Notes under the pieces: generated by a model
What the model saw: the letters and a program-made list of their open reading frames with translations, nothing else
What the model was told of the DNA's origin: nothing
Database searches by the model: none
Shown here: positions 38,479-49,300 of the stretch, in pieces
Layout: each line of letters begins with the position of its first letter
Position numbering within the stretch: the first letter of the stretch is position 1
Source: Clostridiales bacterium
GTDB taxonomy: Bacteria; Bacillota; Desulfotomaculia; Desulfotomaculales; VENG01
Length of the DNA stretch: 64,000 nt
Assembly: GCA_016278505.1 (NCBI GenBank)
Contig: JADQBQ010000032.1
Coordinates: forward strand, 1 to 64,000
Direction: 5' to 3'
Position numbers and translations under genes: made by a program

Positions 38479-38853
38479 TTAGACCCCTAATACTTCCCTG
38501 GCCTTTTCCACTACTTCATCCGGATTAAATGGTTTGGTCATATAGATATCCGCTCCCACTTCATTACCCTTTTTCTTGTCAAATTCTTGTCCCTTGGCGG
38601 TGAGTAAAACAATATATACATCTCTCATGGCCAATTTGTTTTTGACAGTATCACAGACCTCAAACCCGTTCATTTTAGGCATCATAACGTCCAGGAAAAC
38701 CAGTTCCGGCTTTTCGTCCCGAATAGTCTCCAGCGCATCCTGGCCATTTTCCTCAATAAGCAACTCCACACCTTCATCTTCAAATTCTTCCAAAGTTTGC
38801 TCCAAAAGCACCCTGATATGCGGCTCGTCATCGACTATCAATATTTTTGCCAC
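38479..38853 (-). CDS. CheY-like single-domain response regulator
   Basis: A lone receiver of 124 residues with the acidic pair VDDEP, phospho-acceptor Asp in FLDVMMPK, Thr in LLTAKG and Lys in MTKPF, all intact. It has no output domain. The GTG start has AGGAGG eight bases upstream. It lies 54 bases before the hybrid kinase and is the first gene of that leftward operon, so it probably exchanges phosphate with it. The operon begins 121 bp from conserved element A. Confidence 0.93.
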   Translation of the reverse strand: MAKILIVDDEPHIRVLLEQTLEEFEDEGVELLIEENGQDALETIRDEKPELVFLDVMMPKMNGFEVCDTVKNKLAMRDVYIVLLTAKGQEFDKKKGNEVGADIYMTKPFNPDEVVEKAREVLGV

Positions 38854-38973
38854 TCCCCCAACCTCCTGTTTTCAAAAAATAAAAGAAACACACCGGTAAT
38901 CCCGCTGCCAGTCATAAATATAGCCGGGTGTTTTGGGATGCATTTTAAAAAAATGTTTTGGTCATTAGTACAT

Positions 38974-39026
38974 TTTTACAGTATAATTGTTACAAAAGTT
39001 CGATTTTTTGTTACAGGCATGTAAAC
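38974..39026. promoter_or_regulatory. Conserved 53-bp element, copy A
   Basis: TTTTACA, seven bases, TGTTACA (38988), 14 bases, TGTTAC (39009), four bases, ATGTAAAC (39019-39026). The same blocks at the same spacing recur at 40154 and 59202. TGTTAC repeats 21 bp apart, two helical turns, as expected for OmpR/PhoB-type regulators. On the minus strand TATACT at 38985-38980 could be the -10 of the CheY-kinase operon, with the repeats covering the -35 region. The copy lies in the divergent gap between that operon and the OmpR-type gene. Confidence 0.72.
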
Positions 39027-39095
39027 CTCTTTTAGTATTAACTAATTATTCAATTACTCATCTGTTTATAATTACATTTCCACAGGAGCAAATCC

Positions 39096-39800
39096 ATGCG
39101 AAAAGTAATCATGATTGTTGACGACGATCTCTCCATACGTAAATTGCTAAAAGCCGCTTTAGAAAAAAACGGGTATAATACGGTGCCTTGCACCTCAGGC
39201 GAAGAAGCCCTGGAACATCTTGACAAATACCACATTGATGCAATAATACTGGACATCGTCCTGCCCAACATGGACGGCTTGGATGTTTTAAAAAAGGTCA
39301 GGAATTCGGTGCACCGGCAAATACCCGTGATCATGCTCACCTGCAAGGACAGTGAAATTGAAACAGTCATCGGCCTGGAAATGGGCGCGGACGATTACCT
39401 GAGCAAACCGGTAAGGTATCATGAATTAATCGCCAGATTGAAATCGGTATTCAGAAGAATAAACGCCGGCGCCCAAACCGAACCCGGGTCGCTGAACCTG
39501 CACGGCCTGGAGATAAATATGGCCACCCGCACTGTATATATTTACCGGACACCGGTGGTATTCACTTACATGGAATTCGAACTTTTGGCTTTCCTGGTCC
39601 AAAACCCCGGCAGGGTCTTTTCCAGGGAATATTTACTTGATGTTTTGTGGCATGAAGATCAGTTTGTGGAAACCCGCACTGTTGATGTGCATGTCAGGCG
39701 CCTCAGAAAAAAAATGGAAGAGCACGGGCTAAGCCCCGGTATAATAGAAACTATCAGAGGCGTGGGCTACCGCCTGACCGGATTACCGGAAACGGACTGA
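39096..39800 (+). CDS. OmpR/PhoB-family response regulator
   Basis: The N-terminal receiver (VDDDLSIRK, LDIVLPNMDG, LTCKD, SKPV) is complete. The C-terminal winged-helix DNA-binding domain runs from ~130 to 228 and ends with the family pattern VDVHVRRLRKKM...IRGVGYRL. AGGAG lies seven bases before the ATG. No dedicated kinase is fused or directly downstream; the hybrid kinases on both sides are candidates. It is the only DNA-binding regulator among the signalling genes and the natural candidate to bind the repeated 53-bp element, one copy of which lies 70 bp upstream. Confidence 0.93.
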   Translation: MRKVIMIVDDDLSIRKLLKAALEKNGYNTVPCTSGEEALEHLDKYHIDAIILDIVLPNMDGLDVLKKVRNSVHRQIPVIMLTCKDSEIETVIGLEMGADDYLSKPVRYHELIARLKSVFRRINAGAQTEPGSLNLHGLEINMATRTVYIYRTPVVFTYMEFELLAFLVQNPGRVFSREYLLDVLWHEDQFVETRTVDVHVRRLRKKMEEHGLSPGIIETIRGVGYRLTGLPETD

Positions 39801-39805
39801 CGTAT

Positions 39806-40069
39806 TTAACCCTTCATTCTTTTGATTACACTCAACAGGTTATAGACTCTGTATTTATTTACAACTTCCCTTCCCAGGATTAACACTCCAATCCAAAAAA
39901 CCAAATGACTAGATACATATAGCGCAGTACATATAAACAATTTCATTTTCAAATAAACAGGTAAAAACGGAACGATTAAAATAAAACTATATATAATCCA
40001 GGAGAAGATAATAAAAAAGAGACCAACCTTTTTTATCTTTGTTTGTTTGTTTTGTTTTTGATTACACAA
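39806..40069 (-). CDS. Small two-helix membrane protein (transporter-suffix-like)
   Basis: Two hydrophobic helices (VGLFFIIFSWIIYSFILIVPFLP and LVFWIGVLILG) end in GREVVNKYR. This resembles the small 'transporter suffix' proteins of unknown role. The TTG start has no clear ribosome site, so the start is uncertain. It is convergent with the OmpR-type gene, leaving five bases between stops. It starts 85 bp from element B. Confidence 0.55.
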   Translation of the reverse strand: MCNQKQNKQTKIKKVGLFFIIFSWIIYSFILIVPFLPVYLKMKLFICTALYVSSHLVFWIGVLILGREVVNKYRVYNLLSVIKRMKG

Positions 40070-40153
40070 AGTACCAGCTTCCAGTCCCGCCAGCCACTTT
40101 TTGATGGCCGGTTTTCTGCGCTTGTTTTTTTATCGGATTGGTTATTATAATCC

Positions 40154-40206
40154 TTTTACAATAATATTGTTACAGAATTTAATTCTTTTGTTACGAAAAT
40201 GTAAAC
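40154..40206. promoter_or_regulatory. Conserved 53-bp element, copy B
   Basis: TTTTACA, TGTTACA at 40168, TGTTAC at 40189 and ATGTAAAC at 40199-40206 keep exactly the spacing of copy A. It lies in the divergent gap between the small membrane gene (leftward) and the giant hybrid kinase (rightward, start 80 bp away). TATTAT on the minus strand (40166-40161) is a possible leftward -10. Confidence 0.7.
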
Positions 40207-40285
40207 TATTTGAAAACTATTTAGTTTGAAAAGTCATCCCACATTCTGAATGACTAAATATAAATACAAACTATGGTGGTTTACC

Positions 40286-43200
40286 ATGATAAATGATGAT
40301 TTTAGAATAAGCAGCAAATTATATGAAAGTTCCGGACTCATCCTCTGCCGTGCAATTAAAAAAAATAACGGCAATCCAGTCATTTTAAAGCAAATTAAGG
40401 ATGAGCACCCTTATATGGACAGGTTTTCTTTGTGTAAGAGAGAATTGGAGGCGACTAAGAATCTTCAGCATGAAGGCATCCTTAAGATATGGGGAATTGC
40501 CGAAAACCACCGTGCCCCGGTGCTGGTCATGGAGGATTTTGAAGGAAATGTTCTGGCCAATATTTTGGCCAACGGCAAAATCAGTATACAGCTGTTTCTG
40601 AAAACTGCCCTTAGACTGGCGGACATACTCGGTTTTATTCATAGTGCCAAAATGTCCCATTTTCAAATCCAACCTGAAAACGTGCTTATTGATCCGGACA
40701 GCGCGGCAGTCAAATTGACCGGTTTCAACCCGTATACCGGCATTCCCGTTCACCAACAATTACCATCCTTTATCAGTAAATTTAAAGTCGCTTATATATC
40801 CCCGGAACAAACAGGGAGGGTGGTTCAAGAGGTTGATTACCGGGCCGATTTCTATTCCCTCGGGGTGATATTTTACCAGATGTTAACGGGGGTTTTACCC
40901 TTCCGGTCGGATGACTATATGGAAATAATATACTCCCACCTGGCCCGGGAAGCAGTCCCGATTCACGAGCTTAATAAGGAGGCACCCCGGGTTTTATCCG
41001 ATATTGTAGGCAAGCTAATGCAAAAAGAGGCTGAAGAAAGGTACCAAACCGCCGCAGGTCTGAAACGTGACCTGGAAGAATGCCGCCAAAGGCTTGCCTG
41101 TCAAAGTGGAATATTTAAGATCGCTCCCTTTACCCCGGGGCGGTATGACGCGCCGGTAAAATTACAGTTGCCGCAAGGGGTATTCGGCCGGGATGAGGAG
41201 CTAAAAAGGCTTGTGACCTGCTTTGATCAAGTCCGGGAGGGCAAGCCCGGGATAGTCTTCATCGCAGGTTACCCGGGGGTTGGTAAGACGACCCTGGTGC
41301 GAGAAATGTATGCCCCGGTAAAGAACGCCGGAGGTTTATTCACCTATGGAAAATTTGACCAGTATAAAAATAATACCCCCTATGCTTCTTTAATTCAGGC
41401 CTTTGACCTTCTTTTCAGGAAAATACTGGCTTGGGACAAAGACAGTATTACCGCGTGGAAAGACAGAATTACCGGTGCCCTGGGCAATAACGCAGGAGTG
41501 ATTACCAATGTCTTTCCGCGGCTGGAAAAGATTACCGGCCCCCAGGAACCGGTGGAAAACCTCCCTGTAAATGAAGCGCAGTACAGGTTAAACCGGGTTT
41601 TAATCAGTTTCCTGCAGGCTGTGGCGACAAAGGAAAACCCTCTGGTTATTTTTCTGGATGACCTGCAGTGGGCAGATAACAGCAGCATCCAGCTTTTGGA
41701 TCTTATACTCTCGGGCGTCGAAAAAATGCACGTTTTGTTTATAGGGGCATACAGGGATAATGAAGTAACCCCCTTACACCAGTTATATCCCCTTTTAGAA
41801 AAGACGCCCGGTACAGGCGTTGTGGAGATTATTAACCTTAAGCCGCTGGCTCCGGAACATGTTCGCCGGATAGTTTCCGAGATGCTTTACAACAGCGATC
41901 AAACAGAGATGCTGGCCAAGCTTTGTAGTGAAAAAACGGGTGGAAATCCTTTCTTCCTGTTACAGTTTATCAAATCACTTCAGGACGATGGTTTAATCAA
42001 TTTCAACCGGCAAGAAAGAAAGTGGGAAGTAGAATTAGATCAGATCACCCATCGCAATGTTACCGATAATGTTGTTGACCTGGTAGTGAGGGAAATTGCC
42101 GGGCTACCGCAAAGGACCACTGAAATACTCAAATTGGCGGCTTGTATCAATAACACCTTTGAGGTCGAGACCCTCGCGGCCATTCTTGGCGTTTCGCGTC
42201 AATCTGCCGCCGAAGCGCTTATGGTTGCAGTTCGGAGAGGACTGGTGGTTTCCCAGGATGTGTCCCACAGCTACCGTTTTTTGCATGACCGGGTTCAGCA
42301 GGCAGCCTATATCCTGGCCAGCAAAGAACAGAGAATAGATTTTCATTACCGGATTGGTAAGTTATTGCTGGAGAAACATTTTGAATGGGAAAAGGCGGAA
42401 AATCTACTGGAAATTACGGACCATTTAAATTTGGCCGAAAGTATTGTAACTGCGAGGAACGAGAGCCTGCTGCTGGCCAGGCTCAATCTGGAGGCCGGCA
42501 CAAAGGTGAAAGGGTATTCCGCTTATCAAAGGGCGCTGGACTATTTATCCCGGGGTATCGGCCTGGTGGGAAATAACGGCTGGGATAACTGCTACGAAAT
42601 TACTCTGTCCCTTTATACACAAGCAACCGAGATGGCTTACATATGCACCCAATATCAGCCCATGGAGCAATTTGGAAACACAGTCCTGGACAAGGGAAAA
42701 ACCCTTCTCGACCAGGCGAAAATATACGAAATAAAAATTGAGTACTTAACTGTGCAAAACCGGTTGGAAGAGGCCATTGAAACGGGCAGGCATGTTCTAA
42801 AGCGTTTTGGGATTAAAATTCCCCGCCGGCCCACCCGCCTGAATATTATGCTCATGTATTTCAAAACCCGGCTGGCCCTGGCGGGCCGAACATTTGACGA
42901 CCTGAGAAAAATGCCGGAGATGCAAGACCCCAAACACTTGACCATGATGCGGATTATTATCAGTACAGGCTCTGCGGCATACAGTTATTCAGAGCCGGTA
43001 GTGGTAATGCTTATGCTAAATTTGGTACTGATGTCTATAAAGCACGGTATTGCACCGGTTACACCGGTGTCCTATGTGGTATATGGACATATACTGTGCG
43101 CTTATATTAAAAAAAGAGAACTGGGGTACAAATTCGGCAAACTGGCTATAGAATTGCAAGCCGGCATGGAATCAAAAGCCTTTGCCTGCAAGACCAACAT

Positions 43201-46200
43201 GCTCTTCGAGATACTATTAAGACACCAACGGGAACATATTGGCAATACGCTGAACGGCTTCCCTTATAACCACCAACAGGGGCTGAATACCGGTGACTTG
43301 AATTCCGCAGGCCATGTGATGATGCAGCACTTTACTTATTTGTACCTGGCCGGCAGGGAGCTTTTATCTATACAGAGGGATATTGAGCAATACAGGTATG
43401 ACTTGCTCAAAACCGGTAACCAGACATCAATTAATGTCTGCATGATGTACCTGCAGGGGATTGTTAATTTGCAAGGAGCTACAGGGGAACCATGGAAATT
43501 AACCGGGCAATATTTCAACGAAAAAGAGACGCTGACGCACTACAAATCAGCCAATGACCGGACTATCATTTTTAACTCTTATTTTAATAAAATGATTATT
43601 TCATATTTATTCGGACAGTATAATGAGGCCCTGAATAACCTCAAAATAGTGGAAGAATACCTGGACGGTGCCATGGGATTTTATTGCATACCGGTTTACA
43701 ATTTCTACAGTGTTCTGATCCGCCTGGAATTGCTGGGCGGCTTTTCCGGCCGGGTAAGGAGCAGGCATAAAAAGAAAATGCTTGCCTGTCTCCGTGAAAT
43801 TAAAGGCTTTTATATGGACGCGCCTGAAAATAATACCAATAAGTACTTCCTTGTTTTGGCGGAGCAAGCCCGGGCTGCAGGAAATCATAATCAGGCTATG
43901 GAGTATTATGACAAGTCCATTAAAGCGGCCGGAGAAAACGGTTTCTTGCCGGAAGAGGCACTGGCCAACGAGATGGCGGCAAAATACTATTATTCCACAG
44001 GCAAAATAATTATTGCTGAGAATTATGCAAGAAATGCAGCTTATTGTTATACTAAATGGGGATGTGAATTAAAGGCAAAACAGCTTCGGGAGCAGTATCC
44101 GAATTTGCGGCAGGAAATGGCATCATCCAGGGACATTTCTCCCGGGGAGCTGGATTTGAATACTATCGTTAAAGCCAGCCAGGCACTTTCTGAAGAAATC
44201 GTCCTTCAGGAACTGCTGAAAAAGATGATCTATATTGTTTTACAGAATGCAGGGGCCCGCAAAGTTCTATTTGTTATGGAAAAAGAAGGGAAACTTTATA
44301 TTGCAGCGACAGGTAGTGCAGACAGTGACCAGGTTAAAGTAATGAAAGGAGAGGCTGTCAAGGGAAACTCTTCCGTTTCCGAAAAGCTTCTAAATTATGT
44401 GGCTAACACCGGAGAGTATTTACTTCTCAACAGCAGAAGCGATATTGAGACTTTTATTGATGAACAGTCCGTGCAGAATAACGATGCAAAATCCTTATTG
44501 TGCTTTCCCGTGGAATCCAAACGCAGCCTGGCAGGCTTGCTTTACCTGGAGAATGATTTAATGGACGGGGCTTTCACCGGCCGGCACCTGCTGGTTTTAA
44601 AAGTACTTTCCTCCCAGCTGGCCATATCTCTGGAAAACGCCAGGCTGTATCAAAACATGGAAAGAATGGTGGAAGAAAGAACAGAACAACTAAAAACCAA
44701 AAACTATGAGCTAGAATGTGCCAATATGGAGCTGGAAAACGCTAACCGTGCCAAAACCGAGTTCCTGGCCAATGTTAGCCATGAAATGCGTACTCCCCTT
44801 CATGGTGTTTTAGGAATGGCGAATCTATTACTAAAAGCCGACTTTGGCCCTGAGCAGAAGGAAAACATAGATTCCATCATCAATTCTGCGCGTTCCTTAC
44901 TGGAAATAATCAACGCAATACTTGACTTTTCCAAAATTGAATCCAATATGATGATTTTGGAAAAATGTAACTTCGATATTGACCAGTTGATAAAGGAAAT
45001 ACTGCCTGCTTTTGTTCTAAAGGCGGAAGAAAAAGGTTTAAAGCTTTTCTCCACCATACACCGGGAATCAACACATTGCTTCTATGGCGACCCCTTAAAA
45101 ATAAAACAAGTAATAACCAATCTTTTGAGCAACGCAATAAAATTTACTGAACAGGGGAAAGTGGAGCTTTTAGTATCGGTGGTTAAAAGCGGAAATAATA
45201 AATACATAATGGAAGTATCGGTAATAGATAGCGGAATTGGAATTCCCCGGGACAAGTTTGATTATATTTATCAAGATTTCACCCAGGTGGATAGCAGTAC
45301 CACCAAAAAATACGGCGGAACCGGGTTAGGGCTTTCCATTACCAAGAAACTTGTCCGGCTGATGAACGGTACCATCACTGTGGATAGTTCTCCGGGGCAG
45401 GGCAGTACGTTCAAATGCATGTTGCCTCTCCAGACTGCGAACAGCAGCCAAAATACCTTTTCCGCCAATGGCCAAGATAAACTGAAGCATAACAAGCAAG
45501 ATCTTGCTCCTCTGAGAATACTGGTTGCGGAAGATAATTTGATCAGCGGAAAATATATTAAGGCTTTATTGGAATATCTAAACTGTAACGTAACCCTGGT
45601 TATAAACGGCATGGAAGTTCTGGAGACGCTAAAGACAGGTAACTATGACTGCATTATCATGGATAAGAACATGCCTGAAATGGACGGTATTGAAACTACC
45701 CGGATCATTCGAAAGGATGAGGAAGGCACCGGCAAGCATATTCCCATCATCGCCCTGACGGCTTCAGCCATAAAGGGGGACAAGGAGAAACTACTTGCCC
45801 AGGGCATGGATTACTACCTGTCGAAACCCATTAATGAAACAGAGCTGGTAGAAATACTAAAGGATGTGAAAGACAGAATGACATCTAAAACACTGCCGGG
45901 GAATAATGTGATAGCCAACAAAGAAAAATTCATAAACCGGCAGGTTTATTTGGAAGAGGCTTCCCTGTTCGGAGAAGAAGTATTCCTGGAGATAATCTCA
46001 GATTTTATGGCAGAGTATCAACAAGCATTACAAAGTATAGAAAATCAAATCTTAAATAACGATTGTACCGGCGCTTACGGCAACATACACAGATTTGCCG
46101 GCACCTTGGCTACTTTTCACTGCAGCGGTCTGGTGGATGAGGTAAAGGCTCTGGAACGAAAAGCAGCGGAAAAAGATATTGAAGGCCTTCTCAACCTATT

Positions 46201-46303
46201 GCCGGTTTTCAAGGATAACATTCAGGCATTTTTAACTGAATGTGAAGATATTAAAAGTATACTGGTTAAAAGAACAGTTAACCGTAACAACACCCCCGGT
46301 TAG
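40286..46303 (+). CDS. Giant pseudokinase-AAA-GAF hybrid histidine kinase
   Basis: Domains: Ser/Thr-kinase-like (~1-265); an AAA/NACHT-type ATPase with Walker [10 protein letters not shown] (328-336) and Walker B FLDD (D458-D459); a long helical repeat region (~600-1280); GAF (~1290-1455); HisKA with H1499 (SHEMRTP); an ATPase domain; a receiver with D1793 ([10 protein letters not shown]); and Hpt with H1935. This is the layout of bacterial Ser/Thr-kinase/two-component hybrids. However, the kinase catalytic loop HRDxKPEN reads HFQIQPEN (125-132) and DFG reads GFN, so both catalytic Asp are lost although the ATP Lys (VILK) remains: a pseudokinase. ATG 40286 follows GGTGG; 40250 lacks a site. 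Confidence 0.92.
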   Translation: MINDDFRISSKLYESSGLILCRAIKKNNGNPVILKQIKDEHPYMDRFSLCKRELEATKNLQHEGILKIWGIAENHRAPVLVMEDFEGNVLANILANGKISIQLFLKTALRLADILGFIHSAKMSHFQIQPENVLIDPDSAAVKLTGFNPYTGIPVHQQLPSFISKFKVAYISPEQTGRVVQEVDYRADFYSLGVIFYQMLTGVLPFRSDDYMEIIYSHLAREAVPIHELNKEAPRVLSDIVGKLMQKEAEERYQTAAGLKRDLEECRQRLACQSGIFKIAPFTPGRYDAPVKLQLPQGVFGRDEELKRLVTCFDQVREGKPGIVFIAGYPGVGKTTLVREMYAPVKNAGGLFTYGKFDQYKNNTPYASLIQAFDLLFRKILAWDKDSITAWKDRITGALGNNAGVITNVFPRLEKITGPQEPVENLPVNEAQYRLNRVLISFLQAVATKENPLVIFLDDLQWADNSSIQLLDLILSGVEKMHVLFIGAYRDNEVTPLHQLYPLLEKTPGTGVVEIINLKPLAPEHVRRIVSEMLYNSDQTEMLAKLCSEKTGGNPFFLLQFIKSLQDDGLINFNRQERKWEVELDQITHRNVTDNVVDLVVREIAGLPQRTTEILKLAACINNTFEVETLAAILGVSRQSAAEALMVAVRRGLVVSQDVSHSYRFLHDRVQQAAYILASKEQRIDFHYRIGKLLLEKHFEWEKAENLLEITDHLNLAESIVTARNESLLLARLNLEAGTKVKGYSAYQRALDYLSRGIGLVGNNGWDNCYEITLSLYTQATEMAYICTQYQPMEQFGNTVLDKGKTLLDQAKIYEIKIEYLTVQNRLEEAIETGRHVLKRFGIKIPRRPTRLNIMLMYFKTRLALAGRTFDDLRKMPEMQDPKHLTMMRIIISTGSAAYSYSEPVVVMLMLNLVLMSIKHGIAPVTPVSYVVYGHILCAYIKKRELGYKFGKLAIELQAGMESKAFACKTNMLFEILLRHQREHIGNTLNGFPYNHQQGLNTGDLNSAGHVMMQHFTYLYLAGRELLSIQRDIEQYRYDLLKTGNQTSINVCMMYLQGIVNLQGATGEPWKLTGQYFNEKETLTHYKSANDRTIIFNSYFNKMIISYLFGQYNEALNNLKIVEEYLDGAMGFYCIPVYNFYSVLIRLELLGGFSGRVRSRHKKKMLACLREIKGFYMDAPENNTNKYFLVLAEQARAAGNHNQAMEYYDKSIKAAGENGFLPEEALANEMAAKYYYSTGKIIIAENYARNAAYCYTKWGCELKAKQLREQYPNLRQEMASSRDISPGELDLNTIVKASQALSEEIVLQELLKKMIYIVLQNAGARKVLFVMEKEGKLYIAATGSADSDQVKVMKGEAVKGNSSVSEKLLNYVANTGEYLLLNSRSDIETFIDEQSVQNNDAKSLLCFPVESKRSLAGLLYLENDLMDGAFTGRHLLVLKVLSSQLAISLENARLYQNMERMVEERTEQLKTKNYELECANMELENANRAKTEFLANVSHEMRTPLHGVLGMANLLLKADFGPEQKENIDSIINSARSLLEIINAILDFSKIESNMMILEKCNFDIDQLIKEILPAFVLKAEEKGLKLFSTIHRESTHCFYGDPLKIKQVITNLLSNAIKFTEQGKVELLVSVVKSGNNKYIMEVSVIDSGIGIPRDKFDYIYQDFTQVDSSTTKKYGGTGLGLSITKKLVRLMNGTITVDSSPGQGSTFKCMLPLQTANSSQNTFSANGQDKLKHNKQDLAPLRILVAEDNLISGKYIKALLEYLNCNVTLVINGMEVLETLKTGNYDCIIMDKNMPEMDGIETTRIIRKDEEGTGKHIPIIALTASAIKGDKEKLLAQGMDYYLSKPINETELVEILKDVKDRMTSKTLPGNNVIANKEKFINRQVYLEEASLFGEEVFLEIISDFMAEYQQALQSIENQILNNDCTGAYGNIHRFAGTLATFHCSGLVDEVKALERKAAEKDIEGLLNLLPVFKDNIQAFLTECEDIKSILVKRTVNRNNTPG

Positions 46304-46308
46304 TCCCA

Positions 46309-46347
46309 AAAGGTAACCTCGCACCGAAAGCGAAGTTACCTTTTTTT
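46309..46347. terminator. Bidirectional terminator between convergent genes
   Basis: AAGGTAACCTCGC and GCGAAGTTACCTT pair with one mismatch around an ACCGAAA loop, and seven T follow on the plus strand. A runs on the other side allow leftward use too. It ends the giant kinase gene and the surface-protein operon. Confidence 0.8.
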
Positions 46348-46352
46348 AAAAG

Positions 46353-49300
46353 CTATTTGGAAAGTAATTTATACAGCACATATACAACCTCCAACCTTTT
46401 GGAAGTTGCCTTGGGACTAAGTCTTTCACCTTTACCCGCAATAATTCCGGTTTCAACAAACAGTTTCATCGCTTCCACCGCATAGCCTGAAATTTCACTA
46501 GCGTCGCCAAAACTCTCCAGGGGTTTACTGCCCTTACCCTCCGGCAGTTCCCCCATTTTCTCCAACATGCGGTAAAGGATAACGAACATGTCCTGGTGGC
46601 TGATGGTAGCTTCGGGGTGGTAAAGGTTATTACCTATTCCCGCAACGAGACCAAGCCGCTTTGCAGTCCCCAGGTACGGGGTGTAATATGTGTCACCCGC
46701 GTCGGAGAAATTACCGGCGACATAGCTGTCAAGCTCTATATCGTATGAATTCATGACCATAACCAGAAAATCCGCCATGGTTACATTATTACGGGGTGCA
46801 AATCTTTCCCCGCCTATCCCGTTTACAATGTTTCTTGCCGCCATAAAGCCTACTGCTTCACTGTACCAGGCACCACCGGCTACATCATCGAAGTTAACTT
46901 CATTATAGCCCACTGCAAAATTTGAGAAGTGGGAGGTTTTGAAATCAACCGTTCCGGTTTCTTCGTCATACCTCCCCCTTACTGTTTTCAGATTACCCTC
47001 GTCACTAATGTAATAGACTATTATGGAGTTTTTCTTCTCACCTGGTGCGGGGGTATAGGGGATGCTTATATTTACCTTCCCCCCTCCAAAGTCGGAAATT
47101 GCAGTAGTCCCCACCCTTGCGGTAAAGTCATATACCGGCCTGTTGCCTACCTTGGCCTTTATTCTTGAGGGCAAAGTTTTGTTATCCACCCTGTCCATGC
47201 TAATACCGATATTTCCTCCCGGTGCCGCTCCTCCCAATTTTTCCACCGCTTTTTTATCGAAAATGGCTGTAGCTATTGCTGTATTAACTTTCAAACCTGT
47301 GTTGCCGGTTTCCGGCAGCTTTTTAAAGGCATCTTTATCTATTTCTATAGTTACCTCATTTGTCTTGGGGGGTGAATCAACTATTATTTCCACTACCGTT
47401 TTTTGTTCTTTTTCTGTTTCTTTAATTTTTGCGATTAGCTCTTCCAGTACTTTAGCTTCTACCTTTGCCGATGCCTTGCCGGTTACTTCACCTATTGTGG
47501 ATGTGACGGTGGTTGATACCGTAACTGTTCTCCCATCCTTTGATGATATTGCTGTAACCCCGGTTGATGGTATTTTAACCCCCGGTTTCGGCAGCGGTGA
47601 TGAGCGACGGTTGTTTTTTCTACCGGTATCACCACCATCGTCACTGTCATTATCCCCGCCATCATCTGTACCGTTATGGGGGATCCAATCGGCATACAAG
47701 ATTGCATTAGCATTACCCATGCAAAAAGTGTCACCCGTAGAGTAAAGGGTTGTATTGCCGCCTATTATCGCATTCCAACCGTTAAAGATATAACCGTTTT
47801 TTACGAGGTTGCCTGTGTTGCCCAAAACCCTAACCGTGTCACCTTTCTCATAATTAACGCTGTCAATGGGAACACTTCCTCCGGTATTACCGTTACCATA
47901 ATAGGTTACATTGTAGGTATTAGCTTCAATCTTGACCTCTCCCACCGACAGTTTCCTTATATCTTCCAGGGCAAAACTTCCGGTGAGAGGATAGGAAGCC
48001 TTCACAAAAACAGGCCCCGACCCGTCAATTGTCAACTCACCTTCACTTGAAATATTAGCATATTCTTCTCCGGAGGGTATCGACCAGTTTATATTACTGT
48101 TGTCTATAACGATCTCGCTGCTGTCGTTATAAGTTCCATACACCTGTAGTTGTACCGATTTATGCTGCTCAATCCTGCTTGCAGCCAAATCTATTCTAAT
48201 TGATTGTAATTGATTTGTTGCAGCCTTCATTACTTTTGTCTCAAAAGCACTGGTATTGCCCGCATCATCTTCAGCCTCTACCGAAATGATCTTACTCTGG
48301 CTTCCCGCCATGGTAACGCCACCGGTAAATATGCCGTCCTGTTTAGTTTTGACTAACCGCCCGTTAACGGTAACCCGGCTGCCGGGCTCGGCAAAACCGC
48401 TCACATTGACCCGGTCACCCTCGATTATCTGCCCCTGTTCAGGACTGTCAATCATCAGAACGGGTGGTGTAGTATCAACATGAACCATAACCGCTTTTTG
48501 GGTAGCATCACCGGCAGCGTTCCTGGCAGTCAAAAGAAGAACATTATTTCCTTCCTGTAACTCCAGGTTGGTTTTCAATGACGTTCCCTCGTTACTACCC
48601 AACTCTTCTTTTTCCCGGGTTAACCCTTCTTCTCCGCCGGAAACTTTAACTTTTTCTCGGATAATCTTCAGATCGGCATTTTCACTGGTTTTCAGTTGAA
48701 CGGCAATCTCACCGTCACCAGTTAAATAAGCTTCTTTCCCCTGAACCATTCCTTTTTTGAGGTTTCCTGCCGCATCCTTCAGGATAAAGTCCAGCTGCGG
48801 GTAATTTGCTTCCCTGAATACCAGGGTGTTGCTGCCGGTTGGGCTGCTTGTGTAAGTGGCTTCTACATTGTCTCCTTGTCCATTCTGTTTCACGACATTA
48901 TTTACTGCTGTCACGGCTACTTTATAAGTGTCACCATCAACAAGCCCGGTTTCCCGGCCGTTACTCTCCCACCTGCCGGCAATAAAGGTTTCCTGAGTGG
49001 CACCCTCGCGGCGTTCATGATAAGCAGCACCTGTATTAGGTAGTGGTTGACCGTCTTCGTCCAGGATTTCAATATAATATCCCTTTGCCTTTTCATCTAT
49101 TGAATCCCAGATTACTTTAAGGCGGTTGCTACCGACGTTTTCAAGCTGAACCCTGCCGGGCGCTACAGGTGTATGGATACTGGAAACAAGCACGGTGTTG
49201 TTGGAATACATGGAGTCAACATTACTCCCGTCCTTGATCAATTCCGCCCGTACATAATAATTACCTGATGACAAGTCTCCGGGTATTTCCATCTTAATGG

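Noticed and set aside
38974-39026. 53-bp repeats as mere A/T-rich coincidence
   Set aside because: Three copies keep exact spacing over 53 bases, including TGTTACA and ATGTAAAC, and all sit in promoter gaps; chance A/T similarity would not preserve this.
39806-40069. Dismissing the 87-residue membrane frame as a shadow
   Set aside because: It was kept at lower confidence because its two helices and GREVVNKYR end match a known small-protein pattern and no other gene overlaps it.
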